Shown piece by piece: positions 42,684 through 51,740 of a stretch of 64,000 nucleotides of DNA (position 1 is its first letter; every line of letters begins with the position of its first letter). This DNA is from an uncultured Dehalococcoidia bacterium (GTDB lineage: Bacteria; Chloroflexota; Dehalococcoidia; Lucifugimonadales; UBA3495), in assembly GCA_958296445.1 (NCBI GenBank), contig OY282565.1:3087570-3151569 (forward strand), written 5' to 3'. A program made the translations under genes and the position numbers. Below the pieces are notes generated by a model. That model was given only the letters and a program-made list of their open reading frames with translations. It made no database searches and was not told the DNA's origin.

Positions 42684-43244
42684 CTAGTCTTGGGGCGGCA
42701 CGAAGGGATAGGGGATGGGCGGGCCGTCGCGCAGCGGCAGAACCACCGTGGCCGCGCCGGGCATACTCTCGATGCCGTCCTGCGTTTTCATTCCGATTTC
42801 TAGGTCTACTAGACCCATGCCGCCCTTTTCCTGCTTGCCGGTGACCGTTCCCCACATTATCAGCACATCGCCCGGCACCAGCATTGCCCGATGCTCAAAC
42901 CTAGCCTTCCACGGCCAGCCACCGGGCAGCGTCCAGTCTTTCAGGTATTGCGGCACCACGCTTTGTTTCCAAGAACCATGCACCAGCAGGCTGGGGTTGC
43001 GGTCGTGATTGAGGCCGAAATCCAAATCGTAATGAATCCGATGGAAATTCTCGATGGCCGCGCTCCAGCGGAACAGGTGCGTGGGCGTGGGGGAGTAGAT
43101 ATACTTGGGCAGTTCGTCGCCCACCGCCACATCCTCAAAGTAGGTCTGCTTCTTGTGGCGCAACTGCTCGCCGGTGGGCCGCTCGTTGTGGGCCAAGATT
43201 TCTCCCGGCGCCATTTGTAGCAACGCTTCCAGTTTTACGCTCAT
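42684..43244 (-). CDS. MaoC-like hotdog protein (hydratase subunit)
   Basis: This 186-residue protein has the hotdog acyl-CoA hydratase layout: TYFEDVAVGDELPKYIYSPTPTHLFRWSAAIENFHRIHYDLDFGLNHD, LLVHGSWKQSVVPQYLKDW, AMLVPGDVLIMWGTVTGKQ and GLVDLEIGMKTQDG. The Asp/His pair of a MaoC active site is plausibly in HRIHYD. It pairs with the FAS1-like gene immediately upstream; together they resemble two-subunit mesaconyl-CoA-type hydratases. The exact acyl substrate is unknown. Confidence 0.8.
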   Translation of the reverse strand: MSVKLEALLQMAPGEILAHNERPTGEQLRHKKQTYFEDVAVGDELPKYIYSPTPTHLFRWSAAIENFHRIHYDLDFGLNHDRNPSLLVHGSWKQSVVPQYLKDWTLPGGWPWKARFEHRAMLVPGDVLIMWGTVTGKQEKGGMGLVDLEIGMKTQDGIESMPGAATVVLPLRDGPPIPYPFVPPQD

Positions 43245-43324
43245 ACTTATGCTCTCTTTACGCGCCCTGCTCGGGAGACGCCCCTACCCTAACTATCCCC
43301 CCGAAAGGGGAGGGAGTATTAAGG

Positions 43325-43888
43325 TTAGCGACGGATAGACGATTGACGGGTGATGCAGAGCAGGGCGTCGTTCTGGTTCTTGTAGCTGGTTTCCACGGTG
43401 ATAATCAGGAAGGCCCGCCCGTCGCGCCCGGAGCGCTCGCGGATATCGGAGTAACGGTTCTGGAAGTAGATTTTGTCGCCGATGTTGGGGTACTGGTAGA
43501 TTTCCAGTTCGTTGCCGGCGTTGAGCACCCGCACCAGATCGGTCGGCACCGGGGGCAGGGCGCCGGGGCGCTCGACGCTGCCGATGCCGTCGGATTCGGG
43601 GTTTTCCTGAAAGGCGCGGGTGATGGGATCCTCCTGGTCGGGCCGGTGGCGGCTCACCATATAGCTGACCATAATGGGCGGGGCGATGACGCCGCCAAAG
43701 CGGGTGCCTTCGGCGAAATCCTTGTCCCAATACCGAGGATCGGGATCCATCACCGCCTGGGTGAAGCGGCGCAGATATTCCTCGTCCACATAGCCCCAGG
43801 ATTCAACCACCTCTCCGGCCACGCCAATCATCGCGCGGACTTCCGGCGTGAGGGCCGACTGGGTATCGTGCTGGGCCTCCTGAGTCAT
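43325..43888 (-). CDS. FAS1-like / MaoC N-terminal dehydratase domain protein
   Basis: This 187-residue protein has SALTPEVRAMIGVAGEVVESWGYVDEEYLRRFTQAVMDPDPRYWDKDFAEGTRFGGVIAPPIMVSYM, the N-terminal MaoC-dehydratase pattern (FTQAVxDxxP and APP), then IGDKIYFQNRYSDIRERSGRDGRAFLIITVET. It is the first gene of a minus-strand unit with the hotdog protein at 42684 and a small DUF4242-like protein. I choose the ATG at 43888 because GGAGG is eight bases upstream; two earlier ATGs are too close to or before that site. Confidence 0.85.
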   Translation of the reverse strand: MTQEAQHDTQSALTPEVRAMIGVAGEVVESWGYVDEEYLRRFTQAVMDPDPRYWDKDFAEGTRFGGVIAPPIMVSYMVSRHRPDQEDPITRAFQENPESDGIGSVERPGALPPVPTDLVRVLNAGNELEIYQYPNIGDKIYFQNRYSDIRERSGRDGRAFLIITVETSYKNQNDALLCITRQSSIRR

Positions 43889-44038
43889 AGCCATTTCCTC
43901 CATAGGATAACCGGCATGAGGGGATAACCGGCGTGGGGTAACGGGCATCGGGTGAATATACGGGGCAAGCCTACCCTAGCCCCGGCGGATTCGTCAACCG
44001 GGGCGCCCGGCGGCATTCACGGCGCGGCGGCCAAACCC

Positions 44039-44066
44039 TTGACACGGATTCCCGCCTTGTGATAAC
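44039..44066 (+). promoter_or_regulatory. Candidate sigma70 promoter of the orphan opp ATPase pair
   Basis: TTGACA (44039-44044), a 16-base spacer and GATAAC (44061-44066; or ATAACT at 17). It lies about 100 bases before the reading frame of the first ATPase. Confidence 0.55.
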
Positions 44067-44193
44067 TAAGGCGTAGCCCCTTGCGCATCGGCCCGTCACC
44101 GCCTACCATAGATGCCGGGCCTGCCATAGACGCCGGGAAATCGCTGGGCAGGGACTGGAGTGAGTCATCGCTTCTAACTTTGGCGATACGGTC

Positions 44194-45201
44194 TTGGAGG
44201 TGCGCGACCTCCACACTTACTTTTTCAACCGCTGGGGAACCACCAAAGCGGTTGACGGGGTGAGTTTTTCGTTGCGCGAGGGTGAAACGCTGGGCATCGT
44301 GGGCGAATCGGGTTGCGGCAAGACGATGACCGCCCTGTCTTTGCTCCGACTCATCCCCCGTCCTGCGGCGCGGATTGTTTCGGGCGAGATTATCCTCGAC
44401 GGCGAGAATCTGGTCGAAAAGACCGATAGGGAGATGCGCCAGATTCGGGGCCGTAAAATCTCTATGATTTTGCAGGACCCGCAGACTTCCCTGAATCCGG
44501 TTTTCACCATCGGCAACCAGATTCTGGAGGCTTTGGGCATCCACCAGTCCGGCGGGCGCAAGGAGCTGGTGGGCCGGGCCGTGGATGCGCTGCGCGGCGT
44601 GCGGGTGGCGGCCCCGGAGCGGCGGATGGAGGACTTCCCTCACCAGATGAGCGGGGGAATGAAGCAGCGGGTTATCGGCGCCATCGCCATATCCTGCGCC
44701 CCCAAAGTCATCATCGCCGACGAACCTACTACCGCCCTGGATGTGACCATCCAGCTCCAGTACCTGCGGCTGTTGAAGGACATTCAGGCGGAGACCGGGC
44801 TGGCTATTATTTTCATCACCCATGACTTCGGCATTGTGGCCCGGATGTGCGACCGGGTGGCGGTGATGTATGCCGGCCGGGTGGTGGAGGATGCCGGAGT
44901 GCGGGATCTTTTCAACCGCCCGCAACATCCCTATACCCAGACTTTGATGGCGTCGGTGCCGCAGATGGAGCGCACCGACCGCCTCTTTGCCATCGAGGGG
45001 CAGCCCCCGGCCCTCTATGACCTGCCCGAAGGCTGCCGGTTCGCGGAACGCTGCCAGCACGCCCAGGATATTTGCCGCCGCGAATATCCCAATACCACCC
45101 GCATATCCCAGCCCGGAGACGGGGTTGGGCATACTGCCAACTGCTGGATGCTTGATACGGCTTGGAACAAACCCGCCCTGGCCGGCCCTTCGACCAGCTA
45201 A
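44194..45201 (+). CDS. Peptide/nickel ABC transporter ATPase, OppD/DppD type
   Basis: This is an ABC ATPase with Walker [18 protein letters not shown], signature [14 protein letters not shown], Walker [14 protein letters not shown]-loop IFITHDFG, and the C-terminal Cys motif of OppD proteins (GCRFAERCQHAQDIC), which binds an FeS-like cofactor in some. No ATG fits the N-terminus. After the nearest in-frame stop the frame reads GTC-ATC-GCT..., and GGAG stands six bases before the ATC at 44167. TTG 44194 and GTG 44200 are the nearest conventional starts, but lack a binding site. No permease or binding-protein gene is adjacent; OppF follows. Confidence 0.88.
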   Translation: MEVRDLHTYFFNRWGTTKAVDGVSFSLREGETLGIVGESGCGKTMTALSLLRLIPRPAARIVSGEIILDGENLVEKTDREMRQIRGRKISMILQDPQTSLNPVFTIGNQILEALGIHQSGGRKELVGRAVDALRGVRVAAPERRMEDFPHQMSGGMKQRVIGAIAISCAPKVIIADEPTTALDVTIQLQYLRLLKDIQAETGLAIIFITHDFGIVARMCDRVAVMYAGRVVEDAGVRDLFNRPQHPYTQTLMASVPQMERTDRLFAIEGQPPALYDLPEGCRFAERCQHAQDICRREYPNTTRISQPGDGVGHTANCWMLDTAWNKPALAGPSTS

Positions 45202-45260
45202 GGGCCATCCTTCGATTAGCTCAGGGCCAACGGTATAACGCCAATGGGTGGAGGGAACTG

Positions 45261-46229
45261 ATGCCCACGGAACTGCTGCGGGCGGAAAACCTCACAAAAT
45301 ACTTCCCCGTTACCAAGGGGCTGATAATGATGAAAACCGTCGGCCACGTGCAGGCGGTAGACGGCATCAGCTTCTCCATCAACGAGGGCGAAACGCTGGG
45401 TCTGGTGGGCGAGTCGGGCTGCGGCAAAACCACCACCTCCAAGCTGGTGCTGCGGCTGGAAGAGCCTACCGACGGCAGCATATACCTCGACGGCAAGAAC
45501 ATCCGGGACTTTCGCGGCGCGGAACTGAAAGAGTATCGCACCCAGGTTCAGGCCGTGTTTCAAGATCCGTGGTCATCGTTAAGCCCCCGGATGCGCGTCC
45601 GTGACATCGTGTCCGAGGCCCTAGTAGTGAACCGAGACGTCACCAATCAGGAGCGCGACGACCGGGTGGAAGAGGTGATGAACCAAGTGGGGCTGCGCAA
45701 GGCCCAAGCCGACCTGTACCCCCACGAATTCAGCGGCGGGCAGCGCCAGCGGGTCGCCGTCGCCAGCGCCCTGGCTTCCTACCCCAAGCTGATTATCCTT
45801 GACGAGCCGGTTTCGGCCCTCGACGTGTCCATCCGCGCCCAAGTGATGAACCTGCTGGTTGACTTGCAGCAGGAAACGGGTGTAGCCTATCTCTTGGTGG
45901 CCCACAACCTCGCCACGGTGCGGTATATGGCGCATCAAACGGCGGTGATGTACTTGGGCCAGATTGTGGAATACAGCCCCACCGAGGAGCTGTACGAAAA
46001 TCCGCTTCATCCGTATACCAAGGCGCTGTTCTCCGCGGCGCTGCCATCACATCCCGACGTGGAGCGGGAAGAGATTGTTTTGCAGGGCGAGGTGCCGTCG
46101 CCCATCAACCCGCCGACCGGATGCCGGTTCCACCCGCGATGCCCCTTCGCTATGGATCGTTGCTCCGTAGATGAGCCGGTGCAAAAGGATGTAGGCAGCG
46201 GGCATCTGGTAAGTTGCCACCTGTATTAA
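45261..46229 (+). CDS. Peptide/nickel ABC transporter ATPase, OppF/DppF type
   Basis: This 322-residue ABC ATPase has Walker [19 protein letters not shown], signature [15 protein letters not shown], Walker [16 protein letters not shown]-loop LLVAHNL and the OppF C-terminal segment [15 protein letters not shown]. The ATG at 45261 follows GGAGGGAA. The short spacer from the OppD-type gene contains a CCTTCGA..AGCTCAGGG repeat. It is about as similar to the 56057 gene as two paralogous operons would be expected to be. With the preceding gene it forms an ATPase pair without membrane components here, so it may serve permeases encoded elsewhere. Confidence 0.92.
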   Translation: MPTELLRAENLTKYFPVTKGLIMMKTVGHVQAVDGISFSINEGETLGLVGESGCGKTTTSKLVLRLEEPTDGSIYLDGKNIRDFRGAELKEYRTQVQAVFQDPWSSLSPRMRVRDIVSEALVVNRDVTNQERDDRVEEVMNQVGLRKAQADLYPHEFSGGQRQRVAVASALASYPKLIILDEPVSALDVSIRAQVMNLLVDLQQETGVAYLLVAHNLATVRYMAHQTAVMYLGQIVEYSPTEELYENPLHPYTKALFSAALPSHPDVEREEIVLQGEVPSPINPPTGCRFHPRCPFAMDRCSVDEPVQKDVGSGHLVSCHLY

Positions 46230-46290
46230 GGCTGTTGCGAGCCGGTCGTAGGAGGCGCAGGCTTTGGACGTTTTCCAAGAAAAGAGGCCC

Positions 46291-46312
46291 ATCATTCCCG
46301 CGAAAGCGGGAA
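46291..46312. repeat. TTCCCGCGAAAGCGGGAA hairpin repeat
   Basis: ATCATTCCCGCGAAAGCGGG plus AA, 60 bases after the OppF stop. It is followed about 10 bases later by TTTCTTTTTT, so it may double as a terminator. Confidence 0.7.
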
Positions 46313-46360
46313 CTGGCAGGGTTTCTTTTTTGCCCCCGTTGACATATTCCATTCCGCGAA

Positions 46361-46389
46361 GAAACCCCGAAAAACGGGGTTTCTTTTTT
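46361..46389 (+). terminator. Intrinsic terminator 1 before pstS
   Basis: GAAACCCCG and CGGGGTTTC form a perfect 9-bp stem with an AAAAA loop, followed by TTTTTTA. A textbook terminator for the orphan ATPase pair. Confidence 0.92.
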
Positions 46390-46435
46390 ATCTCGCCCGT
46401 CCTTTTCAACCCCGCCCCTGCCGGTTCCGAAGTGA

Positions 46436-46462
46436 AGCCCCGATTTCCGGGGCTGTTTTTTT
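46436..46462 (+). terminator. Intrinsic terminator 2 before pstS
   Basis: AGCCCCG and CGGGGCT (7 bp) with an ATTTC loop, followed by GTTTTTTTG. This is the second strong terminator within 80 bases; the rest of the 46230-46609 spacer shows nothing else. Confidence 0.88.
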
Positions 46463-46609
46463 GCCGCTCGCCAACCGCAGGAGATGCTGGGAGCGGACTA
46501 AAACCGCAAAAAATGCGCCGAAATCATCAACGGCTGCTGTTTGGCGGCCCAACTCGAGCCTGGGATTCCCCGCCGGCCCGGTAACAACAACGCGAAATTG
46601 GGAGGATAA

Positions 46610-47731
<1,122 letters not shown>

Positions 47732-47753
47732 ACAATCCGACGGCCCTGAATGC

Positions 47754-47799
47754 GGGCGGTCGCGGCCTGACGCGGGGCCGCGACCGCCCATTTCTTTTC
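47754..47799 (+). terminator. Intrinsic terminator after pstS
   Basis: GGGCGGTCGCGGCC and GGCCGCGACCGCCC form a perfect 14-bp stem with an 8-base loop, followed by ATTTCTTTTCC, starting 22 bases after the pstS stop. It isolates pstS as a single gene. Confidence 0.9.
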
Positions 47800-47850
47800 C
47801 GCCCCGCCGGTTTCCCCTATCCCCGCTACCCCCGCCATTCCCGTCGCCCT

Positions 47851-47877
47851 TGTCATTCCCGCGAAGGCGGGAATCCA
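47851..47877. repeat. TTCCCGCGAAGGCGGGAA hairpin repeat
   Basis: TGTCATTCCCGCGAAGGCGG plus GAATCCA. It lies in the 47732-48038 spacer, which also contains the pstS terminator and no gene. Confidence 0.75.
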
Positions 47878-48038
47878 CGGGTCGGTAGTAGCAAATCGCC
47901 AAGGCCATTGTCCCTCCCCTGAATAAAGGAGGCGTCCCCCACAAAGCCGCATTCTTTGACGCCCGCCCCCGGTGCGGCTACACTGCTTGGCAGCGGGCCG
48001 GGGCCACCCCGCCCCAAAATTCCGCGAGAGGGATGAGT

Positions 48039-48377
48039 ATGGGAATCGCCCGACTTTACACTGGCGACGATGAACAGTCCCACATCGAAGAAATGAACCC
48101 GGAATCGCACCCGGAGCTGACGGCCCTGCAATCCGCCACCGGCATCGTGTTCCGCACCGTTGAACCCGGCTACTTCAGCGACTGGCACACCGCCCCGCGC
48201 CGTCAGTTCGTTATCACGCTGGATGGCGAGGTGGAAATCGGTCTTGGCGACGGCACGGTGCATCGCTTCGGCCCCGGTCAGGCGATGCTGGCCGAAGACC
48301 TTACCGGCCAGGGCCACACCACCCGGGCCGTCGGCGACCGCCCCCGCGTAACCGCCACCGTCCCCCTAGCCGGTTAG
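48039..48377 (+). CDS. Cupin domain protein
   Basis: This 112-residue protein reads MGIARLYTGDDEQSHIEEM..., then VEPGYFSDWHTAPRRQFVITLDGEVEIGLGDGTVHRFGPGQAMLAEDLTGQGHTTRAVG. This is a single cupin barrel: the first motif's His is in DWHTAP, followed by an Arg/Gln rather than the full HxH, and the second motif's His is in GQGHTT. A metal site with fewer ligands is possible. The ATG at 48039 has GAGAGGG well spaced; an ATG six bases upstream overlaps it. A SMP-30 lactonase gene follows by about 60 bases. Confidence 0.8.
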   Translation: MGIARLYTGDDEQSHIEEMNPESHPELTALQSATGIVFRTVEPGYFSDWHTAPRRQFVITLDGEVEIGLGDGTVHRFGPGQAMLAEDLTGQGHTTRAVGDRPRVTATVPLAG

Positions 48378-48434
48378 CGGAAAACTCCCGTTGGGGTAAG
48401 GGGGTCTAATCAGAAAAAGGCGGCGGAGGAAATT

Positions 48435-49346
48435 ATGTCTATTGTGTCGCACGACCCCGCGCTGGAGCGGATTATCTCAACATCGCAGCCCATCAACGAA
48501 CTGGCCGACGGCTTCGGCGGCGAGCAGGGGCCGGCTGAAGGCCCGGTGTGGTGGCAGGAAGGCGGCTACCTGCTGTTCAGCGACATCCATAACAACCGCC
48601 GGATGAAGTGGGCCGAGGTGGAAGGGGTGACGCTGTTCAGCGAACCCACCAACCGCGCCAACGGCCTGACCCGCGACCCCCAAGGCCGCCTCGTCGCCGC
48701 CGAGCATGACGGCCGCCGCGTCTCCCGCCAAGAACCCGACGGCAGCATTACCGTTGTCGCCAACAGCTTTCAGGGCCGCCCGCTGAACCGCCCCAACGAC
48801 GTGGTGGTGAAGTCCGACGGCGCCGTCTACTTCACCGACCCCAACGCGGGAATGCCCCAGCAAACGCAGTTCGACCTCAATTTTCCCGGCGTCTACCGCG
48901 TTTCGCCCGATTTGGGGACGATTACCCTGCTGGTGCGCGATTACGTCGGCCCCAACGGGCTGGCCTTTTCGCCCGATGAAAGCGTGCTTTACGTCATAGA
49001 CTCCCGCCGCGGCCACCTGCGGGCTTTCGACGTGCAACCCAATGGCACGCTGGCCCTAGCCACCAGCCGCATCTTCAGCCACAACCTGGGCGACCGCCCC
49101 GGCATTCCCGACGGCATGAAGGTGGACACCGAAGGCAACGTATACGTAGGCGGCTCCGGCGGCGTCTGGATTATAGACCCGTCGGGCAAACACTTGGGAA
49201 CCATCGAAACCGGCGCGCCACTCCACACCAACATGGCCTTCGGCGACGGCGACTGGAAAACGCTGTTCTTCACCAGTTGGGACAAACTATGGTCGGTGCG
49301 CGTCAACATCCCCGGCATCCCGGTGCCAACGCCGCGTCCAGCGTAG
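48435..49346 (+). CDS. SMP-30/gluconolactonase family protein
   Basis: This 303-residue six-bladed propeller lactonase has the metal Glu in GPAEGPVWWQEGGYLLFSDIHNNR, RPNDVVVKSDGAVYFTDP (Asn and Asp), GPNGLAFSPDESVLYVIDS and the catalytic-site Asp in IPDGMKVDTEGNVYVGG. The family hydrolyses sugar lactones and organophosphates with Ca or Zn. The ATG has GGAGGAA five bases upstream. It is preceded by a cupin and followed by an LLM oxidoreductase and a decarboxylase-like gene on the same strand; together these would suit a small catabolic set. Confidence 0.9.
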   Translation: MSIVSHDPALERIISTSQPINELADGFGGEQGPAEGPVWWQEGGYLLFSDIHNNRRMKWAEVEGVTLFSEPTNRANGLTRDPQGRLVAAEHDGRRVSRQEPDGSITVVANSFQGRPLNRPNDVVVKSDGAVYFTDPNAGMPQQTQFDLNFPGVYRVSPDLGTITLLVRDYVGPNGLAFSPDESVLYVIDSRRGHLRAFDVQPNGTLALATSRIFSHNLGDRPGIPDGMKVDTEGNVYVGGSGGVWIIDPSGKHLGTIETGAPLHTNMAFGDGDWKTLFFTSWDKLWSVRVNIPGIPVPTPRPA

Positions 49347-49505
49347 GCGAGCCTGCCTTTTCGGTAGGGGCGGTTTCTCGAACTCCGTTCGGAGCTTGCT
49401 CAATGACAACGATGAAGTACGAGCATTGAAGCAAGGCCAGTCGAGGTCTCACCTCCCCTTTGACAACAACCGTTCTCCCAAAACCCCCAACAGGAGGAAC
49501 ACCTA

Positions 49506-50588
49506 ATGGAATTTGGACTGTTTATGATGCCGCTGCATCCCCCACGCCGCTCGCCGTCTGAGTCTTACGACCGCGACGTGGAGCTGATTGTCCAGGCCGA
49601 CAAGCTGGGCGTGCGGGAAGCGTGGATTGGCGAACACATCACCGAAACTTGGGAAAACGCCCCGGTGCCGGAACTGATTATCGCCCAGGCGCTGGCCCTC
49701 ACCGAGAACATCATCCTCGGAACCGGCGTCACTATGCTGCCCCTGCATCACCCGGTAGACACCGCTCATCGCATCGCCATGCTGGACCACATGGCCCGCG
49801 GACGCTTCTATTGGGGCATCGGCCTGCGTTCCCTACCCACCGACCTGCAACTCTACGGGGTGCAGTACGACAGTATGGACGACGTGCGCGACCGGGGCCG
49901 CGAGGCGCTGGAGGTCATTCTGGGCCTGTGGGAAGCTGCCGACAGCGGCAAGTTTGGCTACGAGGGCAAGCATTACCAGATTCACGCGCCGGAAGGGATG
50001 GCGGAACTGGGCCGCCGCCTCTACTTCAAACCTTACCAGCAGCCCCACCCGCCCATCGGCGTGGCCGCGTCTACTCCCAGCACCGAGACCATCCGCATGG
50101 CCGGCGCCCGCGGCTGGATTCCTATGACCAACCTGCCCAACCGCTTCGTCCCCGACCTGTGGCACACCTGCGAGCAGGGCGCGGAAAGCGCAGGCCGCGT
50201 CGCCAACCGCAGCGACCTGCGATTGGGCCGCGACATTTACGTGGGCGAAACCCCGGAGGAGGCCCGCGAAGAGGCCCGCATCGTCTTGGGCCTTCCCTTT
50301 GAGGAACACCAGTGGAAAAACCGCCGCGCCGGCGGCATCCTGGGCCACCTAAAGAACGACCCCGGAATGTCCGACGAAGCGGTGGACGTGGACTATATGA
50401 TGGAGAACATCTGGATTGTCGGCGACCCGGCGGAAGTTGTAGAGAAAATCGAGCAGACCTACGAGGAAACCGGCGGCTTCGGCACCCTGCTATGCGTGAC
50501 CCAAGACCCGGACGACCACACGCTGGTACAACGCTCGCAACAGCTCCTGATGGAGCAGGTAGCCCCCAAGGTGGCGCATCTGAACTAA
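49506..50588 (+). CDS. LLM class flavin-dependent oxidoreductase
   Basis: This 360-residue bacterial-luciferase-like monooxygenase has MEFGLFMMPLHPPRR, ADKLGVREAWIGEHI, LTENIILGTGVTMLPLHHPVDTAHRIAMLDHMARGRFYWGIGLRS, and a C-terminal binding segment IVGDPAEVVEKIEQTYEETGGFGTLLC. The barrel is complete. The cofactor may be FMN or F420; neither can be fixed from the motif. The ATG follows GGAGGA by eight bases. LLM-class enzymes are expanded in SAR202-type Chloroflexota, where they are thought to attack recalcitrant organic matter. Confidence 0.9.
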   Translation: MEFGLFMMPLHPPRRSPSESYDRDVELIVQADKLGVREAWIGEHITETWENAPVPELIIAQALALTENIILGTGVTMLPLHHPVDTAHRIAMLDHMARGRFYWGIGLRSLPTDLQLYGVQYDSMDDVRDRGREALEVILGLWEAADSGKFGYEGKHYQIHAPEGMAELGRRLYFKPYQQPHPPIGVAASTPSTETIRMAGARGWIPMTNLPNRFVPDLWHTCEQGAESAGRVANRSDLRLGRDIYVGETPEEAREEARIVLGLPFEEHQWKNRRAGGILGHLKNDPGMSDEAVDVDYMMENIWIVGDPAEVVEKIEQTYEETGGFGTLLCVTQDPDDHTLVQRSQQLLMEQVAPKVAHLN

Positions 50589-50600
50589 AGCGTTTTTCAA

Positions 50601-50665
50601 CACAGAGGGCGCAGAGAAATTGGATTTGGCAACACAGCTCCGCGTTCTCTGCGAACCCTCTGCGC
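50601..50665. repeat. CTCTGTG/CTCTGCG dispersed repeat
   Basis: CACAGAGGGCGCAGAGAAAT and the opposed GTTCTCTGCGAACCCTCTGC are an inverted pair between the LLM and CMD genes, related to the element at 16959. Confidence 0.6.
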
Positions 50666-50693
50666 TTAGAGTGGTCTATTTCAGGAGACGGAA

Positions 50694-51491
50694 ATGACAA
50701 CGCTGAACGAACGTTTTGAGAAGGGGCAGGAGATTCGGGCCAGGTTTGGCGGCGGCGCCGTCAGCGACGGCTCGGTGCCTGCATCCCGCGAGCTGGCCCC
50801 CGACCTGCATCGCATCGCCGGGGAGGCTCTGTTTGGCACTATCTGGCAGCGTCCCGGCCTGGCTGTGGAGCGTCGGGAGATGATTACCCTCTCGGCCCTT
50901 ACCGTGCTGCAACGGGAAAACCAGTTGACCCGGCACGTAGGTAACGCCCTCAATCTCGGCCTTACCCCGCAGCAGGTTATCGAGGTGATGATTCACGCCT
51001 CTTGGTACGGCGGCGTTCCCACCGCCTTTAACGCTATGGGCGTAGCCAAAGACGTGTTCGACGGCCTCGGCATAGATTTCCAGCCGCAACTGGTTTTCGA
51101 CCCGTCGGAAACGCCCGATGACCTGTACCAACGCGGCGCGGCCCGCCGCGAGGAGCTTATGGGGCCTCCGTCGGGCGATGCGCGGCCCGGCCCGGTGACT
51201 CAGGCCGAGCGCGAATTCAACCGCCTTAGCACGGAATACTATTGGGGTTCCGTCTGGAACCGCCCCGGCCTTACCCTTGCCGAGCGCTCCATCTGTACCC
51301 TGGCCTGCCTTACCGTGCTGGGCCGCGAGGGGCCGCTGCGCAGCCACATCGGCGGGGCGCTCCACATCGGCCTGGCCACGGAGGAAATCGTCGAGGTATT
51401 CATCCACGCCTGCTTCTACGGCGGCATACCTTTCACCCGCGCCGCCATTGACGCGGCCAACGAAATTTTCCGGGCCAGAGGGTTGGGCTAA
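50694..51491 (+). CDS. Carboxymuconolactone decarboxylase family protein, two domains
   Basis: This 265-residue protein carries two CMD folds: one at about 45-130 (RREMITLSALTVLQRENQLTRHVGNALNLGLTPQQVIEVMIHASWYGGVPTAFNA) and one at about 175-258 (RSICTLACLTVLGREGPLRSHIGGALHIGLATEEIVEVFIHACFYGGIPFTRAA). Both lack the CxxC of the AhpD peroxidase branch, so decarboxylase-like or other chemistry is more likely. The RHVGNAL and RSHIGGAL His residues are conserved. GGAGACGG precedes the ATG. It is downstream of the LLM gene. Confidence 0.88.
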   Translation: MTTLNERFEKGQEIRARFGGGAVSDGSVPASRELAPDLHRIAGEALFGTIWQRPGLAVERREMITLSALTVLQRENQLTRHVGNALNLGLTPQQVIEVMIHASWYGGVPTAFNAMGVAKDVFDGLGIDFQPQLVFDPSETPDDLYQRGAARREELMGPPSGDARPGPVTQAEREFNRLSTEYYWGSVWNRPGLTLAERSICTLACLTVLGREGPLRSHIGGALHIGLATEEIVEVFIHACFYGGIPFTRAAIDAANEIFRARGLG

Positions 51492-51617
51492 GAGGATGTG
51501 CAGAAAGCCCAACCGTTAGTCCTGAGCTTGTCGAAAGGATGCCCCACGGCGAACTCAGGATTGGGTGGCGGGTCGGCCTTGCCGCCACAAGCAAAACCCG
51601 CCCATCCTTAGGTATGT

Positions 51618-51725
51618 CTTCTGAGCAAAGCTCTGTCATTCTGAGCAAAGCGAAGAATCTCGCCTTGGGTGGTGAGACCCTTCGCTTCGCTCAGGGTGAC
51701 AAAGGGGCATTTCGCAATTTTCGCC
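51618..51725. repeat. MITE-like repeat, copy 8
   Basis: CTGTCATTCTGAGCAAAGCG through GAGACCCTTCGCTTCGCTCA to GGGCATTTCGCAATTTTCGC. The left terminal segment is missing and the right end directly abuts the truD ribosome binding site region. A TGAGCTTGTCGAAAGGATGC-type repeat lies just upstream at 51522. Confidence 0.8.
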
Positions 51726-51740
51726 TATGGAATTTTGGAA

